Source: Anaerobaca sp035448545
GTDB lineage: Bacteria; Planctomycetota; Phycisphaerae; Sedimentisphaerales; Anaerobacaceae
Reading direction: 5' to 3'
Length of the DNA: 64,000 nt
NCBI GenBank assembly: GCA_035448545.1
Contig: DAOTJE010000021.1
Span: 10,597-74,596, forward strand
The position numbers and the translations under genes were made by a program. Below the pieces are notes generated by a model. The model saw nothing but the letters and a program-made list of their open reading frames with translations. It had not been told where the DNA came from and ran no database searches. Shown in pieces: positions 43,172 to 52,163 of this stretch (the first letter of the stretch is position 1; each line of letters opens with the position of its first letter).

Positions 43172-44407
43172 CTATTCGTCCTGGTCCTTCTTCCGCACAT
43201 CCGGACGACTCGTCTGCTCGGCCAACTCCTTTTCCGCCTGCCGGCGTTCCGATTCGGCCGCCATCGTCTTGGCGGCCTGGTCGGCACCCTGCACCAGCCT
43301 CTGGGCGAAGTCAGGATCGAGGCCCAGTTCGGCCACCAGCGGCTCGGGGCCCACGTCGTCGAGATCAAGAACGGATATGATACCCAAGGCAATCAGCTTA
43401 TCAACGAGGATATCGTCGGCACCTTCCACGCTCTTAACACAAGCGGCAAGCCTTTCGATGCCGAGGTTGTACTCATCCGGCGTAAGGATGTCGATGTCCC
43501 AGCCGCTGAGCCGTGCCGCCAGGCGGACGTTCTGGCCGTGCTTGCCGATGGCCAGGGACAACTGGTCCTCTTCCACCACCACAGTAGCCCGGCCCAGTTC
43601 AAAGCACAACGCGATCTCGCTGACCTTGGCAGGCATAAGCGCATTGGCAACAAGGATTTGCGACGAATCATTCCATCGGACGATGTCGATCTTCTCCCCA
43701 CCAAGCTCGTCGACGATATTCTTGATGCGACTGCCCCTGACGCCCACACAGGCCCCGACCGGGTCCACCTTGTCGTCGTAGGAGGTCACTGCGACTTTGC
43801 TGCGATAGCCGGCCTCCCGGGCCAGCGCTCGCACCTCGATAATATTCTCAGCGATTTCCGGCACTTCTGACTCGAACAGACGCCGGATGAAGTCGGGGTG
43901 GGTCCGTGACAGGATAATTTTGACCTGGTTGGCGGTTTCCTTCACGTCGAGAATCAGGCAGCGAATACGCTCCCCAGGGCGGTGGGTTTGTCCCATAATC
44001 TGCTCACCCTTGGGCATGAATCCCTCGGTCCAGTGGTCCAGGTTGACGATGAGCGTGCCCCCTTCGTACCGAACGACCGAGCCACTGATCAGTTGCCCTT
44101 TTCTCTGAACGAATTCGCTGTAAATGCTGTCCCGCTCGTCGGCTCTGATCTTCTGGATCATCACCTGCTTGGCGGTTTGAGCAGGAATGCGGCCCAGCCG
44201 CCGGATGTCAATCGGCTGCTGGTCCCGGAACGCCGTGACCTTACCGTCGTTCCTGTCGATCCGGACCACAATCTCGCTGTCCGGGTCGCCGAAATGCTTG
44301 CGAACCGCCGAGACCATCGCCTCTTCGAGATCCGCGAAGATCGACTCCTTGTCGATGTTCTTGTCCCGGGCGATGTTGTCCACGATCCTCAACAATTCCT
44401 GGTTCAT
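43172..44407 (-). CDS. nusA: Transcription termination/antitermination protein NusA
   Basis: 411 residues. MNQELLRIVDNIARDKNIDKES begins the RNA polymerase-binding N-domain; the S1 domain follows (GQLISGSVVRYEGGTLIVNL), then two KH domains (VDPVGACVGVRGSRIKNIVDEL, LSLAIGKHGQNVRLAARL). A short helical C-terminal stretch (SVEGADDILVDKLIALGI) ends in a charged tail. ATG 44407 is fixed by the family start. It heads the long minus-strand run; rimP, often upstream, is not found here. A 5' leader with an intrinsic terminator precedes it, which may provide autoregulation. Confidence 0.96.
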   Translation of the reverse strand: MNQELLRIVDNIARDKNIDKESIFADLEEAMVSAVRKHFGDPDSEIVVRIDRNDGKVTAFRDQQPIDIRRLGRIPAQTAKQVMIQKIRADERDSIYSEFVQRKGQLISGSVVRYEGGTLIVNLDHWTEGFMPKGEQIMGQTHRPGERIRCLILDVKETANQVKIILSRTHPDFIRRLFESEVPEIAENIIEVRALAREAGYRSKVAVTSYDDKVDPVGACVGVRGSRIKNIVDELGGEKIDIVRWNDSSQILVANALMPAKVSEIALCFELGRATVVVEEDQLSLAIGKHGQNVRLAARLSGWDIDILTPDEYNLGIERLAACVKSVEGADDILVDKLIALGIISVLDLDDVGPEPLVAELGLDPDFAQRLVQGADQAAKTMAAESERRQAEKELAEQTSRPDVRKKDQDE

Positions 44408-44534
44408 AGTCTTTATCTCATCAAATACAGACAGTCTCCTGAGTACCTGCCGTGGCACACCGGAGACGACTATTCCGCTGTGTCGTCGCCCGCTGCCCAT
44501 CTCATCGACGGGAACGGCTGTCGCAACAAAGAGC

Positions 44535-44568
44535 AAAAAAAAGTGGAAACCTTTGCCAGTTTCCACTT
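44535..44568 (-). terminator. Intrinsic terminator in the nusA leader
   Basis: On the minus strand AAGTGGAAAC (44568-44559) pairs perfectly with GTTTCCACTT (44550-44541) around an eight-base loop, followed by a run of T residues (to 44535). It lies 128 bases before the nusA ATG and about 285 bases after the predicted transcription start. Confidence 0.85.
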
Positions 44569-44857
44569 CAAAACACCCATGCCCAACCGAGGTTGTCACC
44601 TGCGTTTCGCCTACATCAGTTGCCTCCGACAGCAGCTTGGCCCACTCATCGGTCGAAACCGCCAAACCTCACCATCAACCTCGCCGGCGCCACGATACTG
44701 AAGCAGAAACATCGATTCCACAGCCGCCATCGGCGCGAAAGCGCAGCTACAATATGCGAATCTATGCCGCTGCACTGTTCACATGTCCTGTAAGCACCAT
44801 TGCCTGCACCTCGCACAACCCTGCTGGCAGCCGTTAATCATCGTAATCCAAGCTGTT

Positions 44858-44886
44858 ATGATAGTCGCTCCACAGGGTAAGGGCAA
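44858..44886 (-). promoter_or_regulatory. Promoter for nusA operon or a leader RNA
   Basis: On the minus strand TTGCCC (44886-44881) and TATCAT (44863-44858) are separated by 17 bases. Transcription would begin near 44851 and run toward nusA, first meeting the terminator at 44568-44535. Confidence 0.65.
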
Positions 44887-45066
44887 CAACTTTTTTGAGG
44901 ATTTTGGCCTTTTTTGGCGTGCGGCGATTCCCAGAATGCCCGTTCGGCGACAGCAATCGCTTGCACTGTCCACCCCCTACGCATGGAACATCTATTGCAG
45001 CAGACCCACTATCCCTTGTGTCAGGACGCAACCGACGAGTGGAAGGCTCGTAAGACCGCTTCCTGC

Positions 45067-45095
45067 TTGCCAACCGTCGAACCGCCAATTATGAT
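45067..45095 (+). promoter_or_regulatory. dapB promoter
   Basis: TTGCCA (45067-45072) and TATGAT (45090-45095), 17 bases apart; each matches consensus at five of six positions. The start would lie near 45102, leaving a 35-base leader with AAGGG before the dapB ATG. Confidence 0.65.
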
Positions 45096-45137
45096 CGTAC
45101 CGTTCACTTGGCCTGTCTGTTCGAAAAAGGGTTAGAG

Positions 45138-45935
45138 ATGAAGCCAAAACTGGCCGTTGTGGGTGCAGCCGGACGCATGGGAAGGCGGATCGTCGCCTTA
45201 GCAGTCGAATCGGAGCAGTTCGAGGTCGTCGCAGCCACCGACGCAAAAGGTCATCCGGACATCGGAAAGGACATCGGACTCCTGGCTGGAGCGGGGACGT
45301 TGGGGGTCCCGTTGACCGACTCGTACATGCCGGGATCAGACGTCGTGATTGACTTCTCCCTGCCGGAAGCGGCCCGTAACACGCTGCGCCACTGTACCGA
45401 AAACCGCATTCCTCTGGTCATGGGCACCACCGGTCTGGGCCGGGACCAGCAGGCCGCCGTAGCCGAATCGGCCGAGAGGATCCCGGTGATCTACGGAACC
45501 AATATGAGCGTCGGGATGAACGTGCTGTTCGCCCTGGTGGGCAAAGCAGCCGCCATGCTCGGACCCGACTACGACATCGAGATCGTCGAACAGCACCATC
45601 GGTTCAAGAAGGACGCGCCCAGCGGCAGCGCCATGACGCTGGCGGAGAAGATATGCCAGTCCACCGGGCGGGATTTCCCCGAGTGCCTCACGCACGGACG
45701 CCAGGGAAAAGACGCACAGCGGCAGACCAACACGATCGGCATGCACGCGGTCCGGGCCGGGGATATCGTGGGCATCCACTCGGTGATTTGCAGCACCCTG
45801 GGCGAGACGGTCACTCTGAACCACACAGCACACAGCCGGGATACCTTCGTCAGAGGAGCCCTGCGAGCGGCGAAGTGGCTCATCGGCAAAGACCCCGGAC
45901 TGTACTCCATGGCTGATGTCCTCGGCATCAGGTAG
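45138..45935 (+). CDS. dapB: 4-hydroxy-tetrahydrodipicolinate reductase
   Basis: 265 residues. It reduces the DapA product in lysine/diaminopimelate synthesis, feeding peptidoglycan. LAVVGAAGRMGRRIV is the NAD(P)H-binding loop (GxxGxxG), VIDFSLPEAARNTL the family motif, and EQHHRFKKDAPSGSAM the substrate/catalytic block with the His-Lys pair. ATG 45138 has AAGGG seven bases upstream; the frame begins earlier without similarity. A diaminopimelate pathway indicates a peptidoglycan wall. It is divergent from nusA. Confidence 0.95.
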   Translation: MKPKLAVVGAAGRMGRRIVALAVESEQFEVVAATDAKGHPDIGKDIGLLAGAGTLGVPLTDSYMPGSDVVIDFSLPEAARNTLRHCTENRIPLVMGTTGLGRDQQAAVAESAERIPVIYGTNMSVGMNVLFALVGKAAAMLGPDYDIEIVEQHHRFKKDAPSGSAMTLAEKICQSTGRDFPECLTHGRQGKDAQRQTNTIGMHAVRAGDIVGIHSVICSTLGETVTLNHTAHSRDTFVRGALRAAKWLIGKDPGLYSMADVLGIR

Positions 45936-46020
45936 ACTCGATAATCCATACCTCTGCTTCCGGGCGTCCGCCCTGATGTCCGGATAGAGACAACCAGGTT
46001 GCTCTCGGCGGGAGAATGCC

Positions 46021-48669
46021 ATGAAACCCCACTGTGCTCTTCTGTCAATCGTCGTGATGGCGTGCCCCTTCTGTCTGGACAAAACGCGCGCACAGGATCC
46101 GGTCACCATCCTTCCAGTGCCGGCGCCACAGGGGACGGGGTTCACTTGGCCCGTGCTCAGAAGCTACGACCAACAGCACCTTGCTCGCATCGCACTGCTT
46201 CTGGGCGGGATCGGAACCGGGACGGTGTCGCTGGGTGGTCGGGGCGATCTTCGCGACTGGGAGATCATGAATCGGCCGGGCAAGGGCTTTGTTCCGATGA
46301 GGGGCTCGTTCGGCCCGTTCTTCGCGGTATTCGTCAAGACACCCGACGGCAAGACGCTGGCGAAGGCCGCCGAGGGCCCGATCGACGTTTCCGCCTATGA
46401 GAACAGCCACGGAAGCACGGCACCCAACCATGGTCTGCCGCGTTTCCGCAACTGCTCCTTTGCCGCGGCGTATCCGCTGGGCCAAGTGGCGCTGTCCGAC
46501 CCGGACATGCCGATTGACGTCCGCCTCGAGGCATTCAACCCGCTGGTCCCCGCCGATCCGGAGACCAGTGGCATACCGGTAGCGATCCTGCGGTATGTCC
46601 TGCACAACAAGACCGATCAGAGGCTGGTCGCTTCCGTCTGCGGAACCATGCCCAACTTCATCGGAATCGACGGCTCCGGCCAGACCAAAGACTGGAAGGG
46701 CGACTTGGTTGCCACCGGAGGACGCGCCAACCGCAATCACTATCGCGAGACGGACACCGTTCGTGGGATCTTCATGAATTCCGAAGGCGTCGCCGAACGG
46801 GCCGAGCAATGGGGAACCATTGCGCTGGCAACAACGACCGACGGCGCCGTCACCCATCGCCTCTCCTGGATCGCCTCGGGCTGGGGCCGGTCACCGCTGG
46901 ACTTCTGGGACGATTTCAGCGCGGACGGCAGGCTTGAAGAGCGACCGCCCACCGGCGAGGACACCCCGATGGCGTCACTGGCCGTCCAGGTCGAAGTTCC
47001 TCCGCGAGAAGATGCAGCGGTGATCTTCCTGATCGCATGGCACTTCCCCAACCGCATGACCTGGACACCCAAGGGCGTCGACGAGGATCGGATCGGCAAT
47101 TATTACACAACCCGGTACACCGACGCCTGGGATGTTGCGGAGAAAGTCGCGGCACAACTGGATCGCCTCGAAGCAGACACCGTACGTTTCGTGAGCGCCT
47201 TCTGTAACAGTGACCTGCCCGAGGTCGTTAAAGAAGCGGCGTTGTTCAATCTCAGCTCGCTGCGTAGCCAGACCTGCTTTCGTACGCGGGATGGGAGGTT
47301 CTATGGATTCGAAGGGTGCAGCAACCGAGGCGGCTGCTGCCACGGTTCCTGCACGCACGTCTGGAACTACGAGCACGCGACGGCATTTCTGTTTGGATCG
47401 CTGGCCCGTTCGATGCGCGAGGTCGAATTTGCCCACGCCACGGACGACAACGGCCTGATGAGTTTCCGCGTCAATTTGCCGATCGAACGCGCTCGCGAAT
47501 TCGGCAAGGCGGCCGCCGATGGTCAGATGGGCTGCCTGATGAAGCTCTACCGCGATTGGCAGCTTTCGGGCGACGAGCATCTACTCGACTCTCTCTGGCC
47601 TCGCGCGAAGAAGGCCATCGAGTTCTGCTGGATCGAGGGCGGCTGGGACGCCGACAAGGACGGCGTGATGGAAGGTTGCCAGCACAACACGATGGACGTC
47701 GAATACTACGGACCGAATCCTCAGATGGGCCTGTGGTATCTCGGCGCGTTGCGCGCCGGTGAGGAGATGGCCCGGCACCAAGGCGACGAGGCTTTTGCTG
47801 CGACGTGCCGCAGTCTGTTCGAACAGGGTAGTCGGTGGATCGACGAGAACCTCTTCAACGGCGAGTACTACGAGCATCACATCCGCCCGCCCAAGAACCG
47901 ATCGGCGGTCGCGCCCGCCCTGCTCGTGGGCATGGGCGCAGCGGACCTGAGCAAGCCCGACTACCAGCTCGGCCCCGGCTGCCTGGTCGATCAACTCGTC
48001 GGCCAGTACACCGCTCACGTCTGCGGCCTGGGATATCTGGTCAAACCCGAGCACGTGCGTCAGACTCTGGCGAGCATCATGAAATACAACTATCGCGAGA
48101 GCCTGTACGGGCACTTCAACTGCATGCGCAGCTTCGCGATGGACGGCGAGTCGGCCCTGCTGATGGCCAGCTACCCGAAAGACCGGCCGGAGAACCCGTT
48201 CCCGTACTTCAGCGAGGTGATGACCGGGTTCGAATACGCCGCCGCCGTCGGCATGCTCCAGGAAGGCATGGTCGACGAGGGTCTCACGTGCATCGCGAAC
48301 ATCCGCGACCGATACGACGGTCGTAAACGCAGCCCCTTCGACGAGGCCGAGTGCGGACACCACTACGCCCGCGCGATGGCCAGTTGGGCGGCGGTGCCCG
48401 CGCTGACCGGGTTCCACTACAGCGGCGTGGACAAGACCATGACCTTCGCCGAACGTGAGGGTAACCACTTCTGGTCCAACGGCAATGCCTGGGGCACCTG
48501 CGCGATCGAGCAAACAGGTGATTCGGCCAAGGTCACACTGGCCGTCCTTCACGGCGCGGTGACCGTCACCGAGTTTCGCCTGACGGACCTCGGCGCCCGC
48601 CGATTCCGCGACGGGCTGCGCATCGAAGCGGGCAAACAGGCTCAATTCCAGGTGAACAGTTCTTTGTAG
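46021..48669 (+). CDS. Secreted GH116-family glycosidase
   Basis: 882 residues with a signal peptide (about 1-24, ending TRAQD). LGGIGTGTVSLGGRGDLRDWEI opens the GH116 beta domain; FEGCSNRGGCCHGSCTHVWNYEHA and CQHNTMDVEYYGPN are the conserved catalytic-domain blocks shared with the paralogue at 24646-27615. Unlike that gene it has no inserted beta domain. Expected activity is hydrolysis of a beta-linked sugar (glucose, xylose or GlcNAc in known members). It starts 85 bases after dapB on the same strand, but functional linkage is unlikely. It converges with the prepilin-like gene with a 19-base gap. Confidence 0.85.
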   Translation: MKPHCALLSIVVMACPFCLDKTRAQDPVTILPVPAPQGTGFTWPVLRSYDQQHLARIALLLGGIGTGTVSLGGRGDLRDWEIMNRPGKGFVPMRGSFGPFFAVFVKTPDGKTLAKAAEGPIDVSAYENSHGSTAPNHGLPRFRNCSFAAAYPLGQVALSDPDMPIDVRLEAFNPLVPADPETSGIPVAILRYVLHNKTDQRLVASVCGTMPNFIGIDGSGQTKDWKGDLVATGGRANRNHYRETDTVRGIFMNSEGVAERAEQWGTIALATTTDGAVTHRLSWIASGWGRSPLDFWDDFSADGRLEERPPTGEDTPMASLAVQVEVPPREDAAVIFLIAWHFPNRMTWTPKGVDEDRIGNYYTTRYTDAWDVAEKVAAQLDRLEADTVRFVSAFCNSDLPEVVKEAALFNLSSLRSQTCFRTRDGRFYGFEGCSNRGGCCHGSCTHVWNYEHATAFLFGSLARSMREVEFAHATDDNGLMSFRVNLPIERAREFGKAAADGQMGCLMKLYRDWQLSGDEHLLDSLWPRAKKAIEFCWIEGGWDADKDGVMEGCQHNTMDVEYYGPNPQMGLWYLGALRAGEEMARHQGDEAFAATCRSLFEQGSRWIDENLFNGEYYEHHIRPPKNRSAVAPALLVGMGAADLSKPDYQLGPGCLVDQLVGQYTAHVCGLGYLVKPEHVRQTLASIMKYNYRESLYGHFNCMRSFAMDGESALLMASYPKDRPENPFPYFSEVMTGFEYAAAVGMLQEGMVDEGLTCIANIRDRYDGRKRSPFDEAECGHHYARAMASWAAVPALTGFHYSGVDKTMTFAEREGNHFWSNGNAWGTCAIEQTGDSAKVTLAVLHGAVTVTEFRLTDLGARRFRDGLRIEAGKQAQFQVNSSL

Positions 48670-48688
48670 ACCACCGCCAAGCCACCGG

Positions 48689-49420
48689 TTATTGGGCCAC
48701 ATCCCGGCCGTGAATGCCGTGGATAGTCAGGTTCGCGTCGGGCAGGCCGTCACGCGCGGGCAGAATCTGTTTGGCCTGGACAAAAACGACGTGGCCGTCG
48801 GCGAACAGGAAATTCCGTGTCCCCTCCCAGTTCCACCATCCCTGCTCGATCTCGACGGGGGCGTGGCTGCTGGCCCATTCGCCGACCAGAATCTTGGCGG
48901 CCGGGTGCGCAACAGAGTCGGCCCGTTGTGGAATCGACGGACGAGGGTCGCTGTAGGTTTCGGCTTTCTCGCTCATCGCATCGATCTGCTGCGGGCTGTG
49001 GTAGAACGTCATCGAATAGGCGTAACTGGTCGACTCGAACAGTGCCGGGTCCGTGCGGTCCTCAGGACACAACAGCACCGAAGGGTTGTTCACATCGATG
49101 GAGCCGCCCAGGTAAGGCCTGACCCAGCGCCGCCATCCGCGTCCCATCCACAGCCAGTAGACAGGGTCCTCGGACACCGGGTCGGTCGCACACGGATACG
49201 TGCCATCGTTGTCGTGGAGGTACATGCCCATGCCCAGGCCGATCTGCTTGAGGTTATGGGCGCAGGACACACGGGACGCGACCTGTCGCGCCTTTCTCAG
49301 TGCGGGAACAAGAATCGCCAGCAGCAGCGAAACGACGGCGACGACAACGAGCAGCTCGATCAGGCTGAACGCTCGGCGGCGCGGGTCCGTCGGTGAGACT
49401 CGATAGTGCATACCATCCAT
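48689..49420 (-). CDS. Prepilin-type N-terminal cleavage/methylation domain protein
   Basis: About 243 residues. RRAFSLIELLVVVAVVSLLLAILVPALRKAR is a type IV pilin/pseudopilin leader plus hydrophobic helix, with Glu five after the cleavage site. The C-terminal NFLFADGHVVF matches the H-X9-DG element of the large planctomycete family of pseudopilin-like proteins (DUF1559-related). Such proteins are exported and processed by prepilin peptidase, but their role is mostly unknown. Starts at 49450, 49420 and 49411 are possible; none has a good ribosome-binding site. It lies 45 bases after glmS on the same strand. Confidence 0.8.
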   Translation of the reverse strand: MDGMHYRVSPTDPRRRAFSLIELLVVVAVVSLLLAILVPALRKARQVASRVSCAHNLKQIGLGMGMYLHDNDGTYPCATDPVSEDPVYWLWMGRGWRRWVRPYLGGSIDVNNPSVLLCPEDRTDPALFESTSYAYSMTFYHSPQQIDAMSEKAETYSDPRPSIPQRADSVAHPAAKILVGEWASSHAPVEIEQGWWNWEGTRNFLFADGHVVFVQAKQILPARDGLPDANLTIHGIHGRDVAQ

Positions 49421-49465
49421 GATCTCAGTATCCGATCCGTGTTGTGGCAAGGACGAGTGGTTATT

Positions 49466-51325
49466 TTACTCGACTGTCACGCTCTTGGCCAGATTGCGCG
49501 GCTTATCCACATCGTGACCGCGAAGCACGGCGGCGTGGTAGGCCAGCAATTGCAGCGGGACCACCGTCAGCAGCGGCTGGAACAACTCGGGCGTCGGGGG
49601 GACCGTAATCAGGTGATCGGCAACGCTTCGGAGATACTCATCCCCTTCGGTCGCCACCGCGATGATGCGCCCACCTCGAGCCCGCACCTCCTGGATGTTG
49701 CCCATCATCTTGTCGTACTGCGGCCCGGCGGTCGCGAGGAACACCGCCGGCATGCCATCGGCGATCAGGGCGATCGGACCGTGCTTCATTTCCGCCGCAG
49801 GCAAGCCCTCCGCATGGATATAGCTGATTTCCTTGAGCTTCAAGGCCCCTTCGAGCGCTACGGGATAGTTGAACCCGCGTCCGAGAAACAGCCAGTTCTC
49901 CTTGTCGATATTCGCCGCCGCGATCTCCCGGATGTGGTCGGACTGTTCGAGAATCGTCTCGATCTTCTCGGGAATCTGCGCCAGCTGGGCAACGTAGCGA
50001 GTGGCGTCCTCGCTGCCCAGGTGCCGACGCCGCCCCAGCTCGATGGCGAGCATGCTCAGCACCGCCACTTGGGCGGTGAACGCCTTCGTACTGGCTACGC
50101 CGATCTCGGGACCCACATGCAGGTAGATGCCGGCGTCGGTGGCGCGGGCAATCGTCGAGCCGACCACGTTGACCACTCCGAGAACGATCGCGCCGCGCTC
50201 CTTGGCCTGCTCAACCGCCGCAAGCGTATCGGCGGTCTCGCCCGACTGGCTGATCGCAATGACGATCGTGCCGTCCTCGATAATGGGATTGCGGTAGCGG
50301 AACTCACTGGCGTACTCGGTGCTGACGGGGATACGCGCCAGGTGTTCGAGAAGGAATTCCCCCACCAGACCGGCGTGGAACGCCGTGCCGCACGCAGTGA
50401 AGATCACGTGACGGGCGCGCGTCAATTGCCGCAGGTAGTCCCGGATACCGCCCAGTTTGATCCGGCCCTCCTGCAGCTCGATCCGTCCGCCCATGCACGT
50501 GCGAAGCGATTCCGGCTGCTCGAATATCTCCTTGAGCATGTGATGCTCGAAGCCGCCCAGCTCGATCTGTTCGAGCGAGAACTCGATCTGCTTGAGATCC
50601 TTGGCAACCGTGACGTTGTCGATCGTCTTCGTATGGAATCCGTCCGGGCCGACGAGCACCATCTCGTTGTCGGCCATGTAGATCGCCTGCGTGGTGTGCT
50701 CGACGATGGCGGCCGCGTCGGAGGCGAGAATGTACTCGGCGTCGCCGACGCCGAGGATCAGGGGGCTGCCCCGCTTGGCCCCGATGAGCGTGTCGGGGAA
50801 ATCGGCACAAAGGACCGCCAGACCGAAGGTGCCGTGCAGCTTCCGCAGAGCCTGCTGGACCGCCCACTCGAAGGCGTTCCGGCCGTCGGCCAGGCCGGTG
50901 TCGCTCGTGTCGGCGTAGATGTAGCCGATCAGGTTTGCGATGACCTCCGTATCCGTTTCGCTGCGGAAGGTAACCCCTTCGTTCTGAAGCCAGGTCCGCA
51001 GCGTGGCGTAGTTCTCGATGATCCCGTTGTGCACGACAGCGATCTTGCCGTTCCAGTCGAGGTGCGGATGGGCGTTGACAGTGTTGGGCTGCCCATGTGT
51101 TGCCCAGCGCGTGTGCGCGATGCCCACGGTGTCACAAGGGCGTGGTTCGTCCAGAATCTCTTCCAGGGCGCTGATGCGTCCGCGGGTCTTGGTGACACGA
51201 ATCGAGCCGTCGTCCAATACGGCCAAGCCCGCCGAATCGTATCCTCGGTACTCCAGACGTTTCAACCCCTCGACGAGGATCGGTTGAGCGGCCTTCCTGC
51301 CCAGATAAGCGACGATTCCACACAT
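49466..51325 (-). CDS. glmS: Glutamine-fructose-6-phosphate aminotransferase (isomerizing)
   Basis: 619 residues. It makes glucosamine 6-phosphate for peptidoglycan and glycolipids. The N-terminal MCGIVAYLG gives the nucleophilic Cys after Met removal; THGQPNTVNAHPH and HNGIIENY belong to the glutaminase domain. Two SIS domains follow with TACGTAFHAG, SQSGETADTLAA and the C-terminal KPRNLAKSVTVE, the fully conserved end that closes the ammonia channel. GAGGAC lies upstream of the ATG. No glmS ribozyme was recognised in the 220 bases upstream. Confidence 0.97.
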   Translation of the reverse strand: MCGIVAYLGRKAAQPILVEGLKRLEYRGYDSAGLAVLDDGSIRVTKTRGRISALEEILDEPRPCDTVGIAHTRWATHGQPNTVNAHPHLDWNGKIAVVHNGIIENYATLRTWLQNEGVTFRSETDTEVIANLIGYIYADTSDTGLADGRNAFEWAVQQALRKLHGTFGLAVLCADFPDTLIGAKRGSPLILGVGDAEYILASDAAAIVEHTTQAIYMADNEMVLVGPDGFHTKTIDNVTVAKDLKQIEFSLEQIELGGFEHHMLKEIFEQPESLRTCMGGRIELQEGRIKLGGIRDYLRQLTRARHVIFTACGTAFHAGLVGEFLLEHLARIPVSTEYASEFRYRNPIIEDGTIVIAISQSGETADTLAAVEQAKERGAIVLGVVNVVGSTIARATDAGIYLHVGPEIGVASTKAFTAQVAVLSMLAIELGRRRHLGSEDATRYVAQLAQIPEKIETILEQSDHIREIAAANIDKENWLFLGRGFNYPVALEGALKLKEISYIHAEGLPAAEMKHGPIALIADGMPAVFLATAGPQYDKMMGNIQEVRARGGRIIAVATEGDEYLRSVADHLITVPPTPELFQPLLTVVPLQLLAYHAAVLRGHDVDKPRNLAKSVTVE

Positions 51326-51509
51326 GGTCGTGTCCTCAGTTTCTCCGTGTTTCGTTCCCTACAGAATCGGCATTCCCGGACGAAGACTCCACCAAAAAAA
51401 AGCGAAAAATCGGGTCTTTCCGAACGCACAAGGAACGCCGGCCATCGCAGGCTCGCGCGATGACAATCGCCAATCACTCCTGCTTAAGCCGGCTATCAGG
51501 TATTCTGAT

Positions 51510-51539
51510 TTGACCGGCAGAGTCGGCGGAGGCTACACT
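51510..51539 (+). promoter_or_regulatory. hisH promoter giving a leaderless transcript
   Basis: TTGACC (51510-51515) and TACACT (51534-51539) are 18 bases apart. The hisH ATG starts six bases after the -10, the normal transcription start point. A GGAGG at 51527-51531 lies within the promoter spacer and would not be in the mRNA. Confidence 0.6.
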
Positions 51540-51545
51540 CTTACG

Positions 51546-52163
51546 ATGATCGTCGTGATCGACTACAATATCGGGAACGTTCGCAGTGTCTGCAACGCGT
51601 TTCGGCATATCGGCTGCGACATCCAGTTAAGCCGGGACGCCCGGACCGTAGAGAAGGCTCTGGGCCTGGTTCTGCCGGGTGTGGCAGCCTTCGGATACGC
51701 GGTCAAGGCTCTGGGTTCGGCCGCCGAACTCGTCAAGCAGGCCGCCGCAGCAGGCAAACCGATCCTCGGGATCTGCGTCGGCTACCAGATGCTCTTCGAA
51801 GAGAGCTGCGAGTACGGCCCTCACCGGGGACTGGGCCTGATTCGAGGCCACGTCGTTGCCCTGCCGCCCGCTCAGCCGGTGCCGCACATGGGTTGGAATC
51901 GGGTCGAGTTGCCGGCGGATATGGCCTTGTTCTCGGACCTCGGCGAGGCGAAGCACTTCTATTTCGCCCACTCGTATTACGCCCAGCCCGCTGACCAACA
52001 AGCCAGGATCGCCTATACCGACTATGGTTTCGCCCTGCCCGCCTCGGTCCAGAAGGATAACATCTACGGCGTACAGTTCCATCCGGAAAAAAGCGGCCGG
52101 CAGGGGCTGAAGGTCCTCCAGAACTTCTACGAGATGTGTACTCGGAAAGCGGCGGCATGCTGA
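51546..52163 (+). CDS. hisH: Imidazole glycerol phosphate synthase, glutaminase subunit
   Basis: 205 residues, class I amidotransferase. It hydrolyses glutamine and passes ammonia to HisF. MIVVIDYNIGNVRSV starts the domain, LPGVAAFG is the oxyanion strand, ILGICVGYQMLFEES holds the nucleophile Cys77, and GVQFHPEKSG the His-Glu pair. The ATG at 51546 is the family start and coincides with the predicted transcription start. It overlaps hisF by seven bases, so translation is coupled. Confidence 0.94.
   Translation: MIVVIDYNIGNVRSVCNAFRHIGCDIQLSRDARTVEKALGLVLPGVAAFGYAVKALGSAAELVKQAAAAGKPILGICVGYQMLFEESCEYGPHRGLGLIRGHVVALPPAQPVPHMGWNRVELPADMALFSDLGEAKHFYFAHSYYAQPADQQARIAYTDYGFALPASVQKDNIYGVQFHPEKSGRQGLKVLQNFYEMCTRKAAAC

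Larger units (their letters stand above)
44408..45137. other. Intergenic region between divergent nusA and dapB
   Basis: This 730-base region contains no supported protein gene. It holds the minus-strand promoter at 44858-44886 and intrinsic terminator at 44535-44568 (a putative RNA of about 317 bases or nusA leader), and the dapB promoter at 45067-45095. On the minus strand near 44950-44975 a GACAG...CTGTC hairpin with a GCGA loop lies upstream of that promoter. No tRNA, tmRNA, SRP or RNase P signature was recognised. Confidence 0.6.

Noticed and set aside
44535..44851. tmRNA, 6S, SRP or RNase P RNA as identity of the nusA leader segment
   Set aside because: The diagnostic end sequences and conserved cores of these RNAs were not found; only the promoter and terminator are clear.
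44779..45094. Small frames between nusA and dapB on both strands
   Set aside because: No ribosome-binding sites, no homologous motifs, and they overlap the two promoter regions.
49466..51545. Possible glmS ribozyme upstream of glmS
   Set aside because: The 220 bases before the glmS start were read on the minus strand and no core sequence of the ribozyme was found.
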